DNA of 64,000 nt from assembly GCA_017462755.1 (NCBI GenBank), contig JAFTQM010000025.1, forward strand, positions 47,837 through 111,836. Direction: 5' to 3'. The translations under genes and the position numbers were made by a program. Below are positions 63,250 to 64,000 of this stretch, piece after piece. The stretch is from Lachnospiraceae bacterium. Its GTDB lineage: Bacteria > Bacillota > Clostridia > Lachnospirales > Lachnospiraceae. Each line of letters begins with the position of its first letter. Position 1 is the first letter of the stretch. The notes below the pieces were generated by a model. That model saw only the letters and a list, made by a program, of their open reading frames with translations. It was not told the DNA's origin and ran no database searches.

Positions 63250-64000
63250 CTACTCCGTATCCTCCGTATCGTCCTTACTGCAAACACAGTTTGTCCCCTG
63301 TTGCTTCGCCTGATAACGCAGGCGGTCTGCCTGCAAAATATACTGCTCCATCCGACTGCTGTCCTCAAACGGACAAGCGGTATAAACACCAAAATTCATT
63401 GCCATCTGTCGTTCTTTTTTCCAAAGCTTGCGACTTACTGCATCTCTTACCTGCTCCGTCCAACGGCAGGCATCCGCATAATTTACGCCCGGCAGAATCA
63501 CCAAAAACTCATCATTCCGATAACGGAACGCATACAATTTTTCTTTACTCGGAATCTCCCGAATTGCATCTGCCACACTCCTGATGCACATCTCCCCAAA
63601 ACGGTTGCCATACAAATCGTTCAGATTCTTAAATTCATCTATATCACAGAACAAACAGGAGATTACCTGTCCCTTCTGCTTACATTCCTTCCAAATCTCT
63701 TCGGATTTTTCTTCCAGCTTTAGCTGGTTATACAGACCGGACACCGGATCTTTTTCCGACAACTCCTCCAATGCCAGCAGCTGCTTGTAATTTTTTATCC
63801 GGGCATTGTAAAAGGAGGTAGCCGAAACCGTCGAAATCAGCATACAAATCGTAAAATTTGTCAGATTGTCCGCCTGATGCTCTTTGGTACAGCATATGAT
63901 AATCGGATACACAATCAATGCACCACACAGCTGAATCGGATAATAAGCAACCGGCTTTAAAAACACAGACATCGGTATCACCACTACAATGGTGAAATAA
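63250..64000 (-). CDS. GGDEF-domain protein with degenerate active site, N-terminus beyond the window
   Basis: The frame is open to the right edge (FTIVVVIPMSVFLKPVAYYP, a membrane helix), so the start is outside. Two hydrophobic helices precede a GGDEF domain. DPVSGLYNQ, FCDIDEFKNLNDLYGNRFGE and the signature FRYRNDEFLVILPG are clear. The signature is RNDEF instead of GGDEF and the GH loop is GN, so diguanylate cyclase activity is doubtful; it may bind GTP or act as a regulator. It is 24 bases upstream of the HD-GYP gene. Confidence 0.88.
   Translation of the reverse strand, partial: YFTIVVVIPMSVFLKPVAYYPIQLCGALIVYPIIICCTKEHQADNLTNFTICMLISTVSATSFYNARIKNYKQLLALEELSEKDPVSGLYNQLKLEEKSEEIWKECKQKGQVISCLFCDIDEFKNLNDLYGNRFGEMCIRSVADAIREIPSKEKLYAFRYRNDEFLVILPGVNYADACRWTEQVRDAVSRKLWKKERQMAMNFGVYTACPFEDSSRMEQYILQADRLRYQAKQQGTNCVCSKDDTEDTE

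Overview
The window looks like a chromosomal segment of a low-to-mid GC Gram-positive gut anaerobe, most likely a Clostridia/Lachnospiraceae member. This is inferred from strong GGAGG ribosome sites, TTGACA/TATAAT promoters, a T-box leader, Firmicutes-type families (probable DUF4298, DUF6033, DUF6110, DUF6886), PT-rich lipoprotein linkers and glycan-foraging genes. No rRNA, tRNA, CRISPR array, prophage or complete insertion sequence was seen. Names rest on motif and family recognition from sequence alone; no database search was possible.

Layout. 0-5.5 kb: the start of polyphosphate kinase, asparagine synthetase AsnA, a large M6-type metalloprotease lipoprotein, and a DeoR plus XRE regulator pair. 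5.5-8 kb: an AraC regulator lacking half of its DNA-binding domain, divergent from a GH29 alpha-L-fucosidase. 8-12 kb: a copper module (small membrane protein, CopA with a fused C-terminal CopZ-like domain that has its own internal start, TcdA, DUF4298). 12-19 kb: a chemoreceptor with an in-frame TGA near its start, an AAA/DUF4143 ATPase behind a promoter with two inverted repeats, a DUF6033 protein, a secreted Big2-domain protein, and a DHH phosphoesterase. 19-27 kb: GH43 and GH31 glycosidases and an AraC regulator around a GntR/YtrA-type ABC operon that starts at a long palindrome.

27-45 kb: an FtsX-type ABC exporter; a metal-type P-ATPase with a DUF6110 partner and an atypical Fur-like regulator; a MATE exporter; an S1-domain protein; a divergent ABC ATPase/FtsX permease pair; glycogen phosphorylase; and a NUDIX-ileS operon under a T-box. 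45-50 kb: NUDIX, histidine phosphatase, a decayed zeta-toxin locus, an S66 peptidase, a lipoprotein, and a small inverted-repeat element that resembles a MITE.

50-64 kb is a signalling region. It has a response regulator-kinase-TraX operon, a CapA-family surface protein, a second OmpR-type two-component pair, and at the right edge a tightly spaced GGDEF, HD-GYP-REC, hybrid kinase (REC-HPt) and AEC transporter operon. That last operon could form one phosphorelay acting on cyclic-di-GMP. The strongest leads for unusual biology are the nested CopZ start, the Fur-like/P-ATPase locus with its palindromes, the signalling operon, and the palindromic ABC operon.
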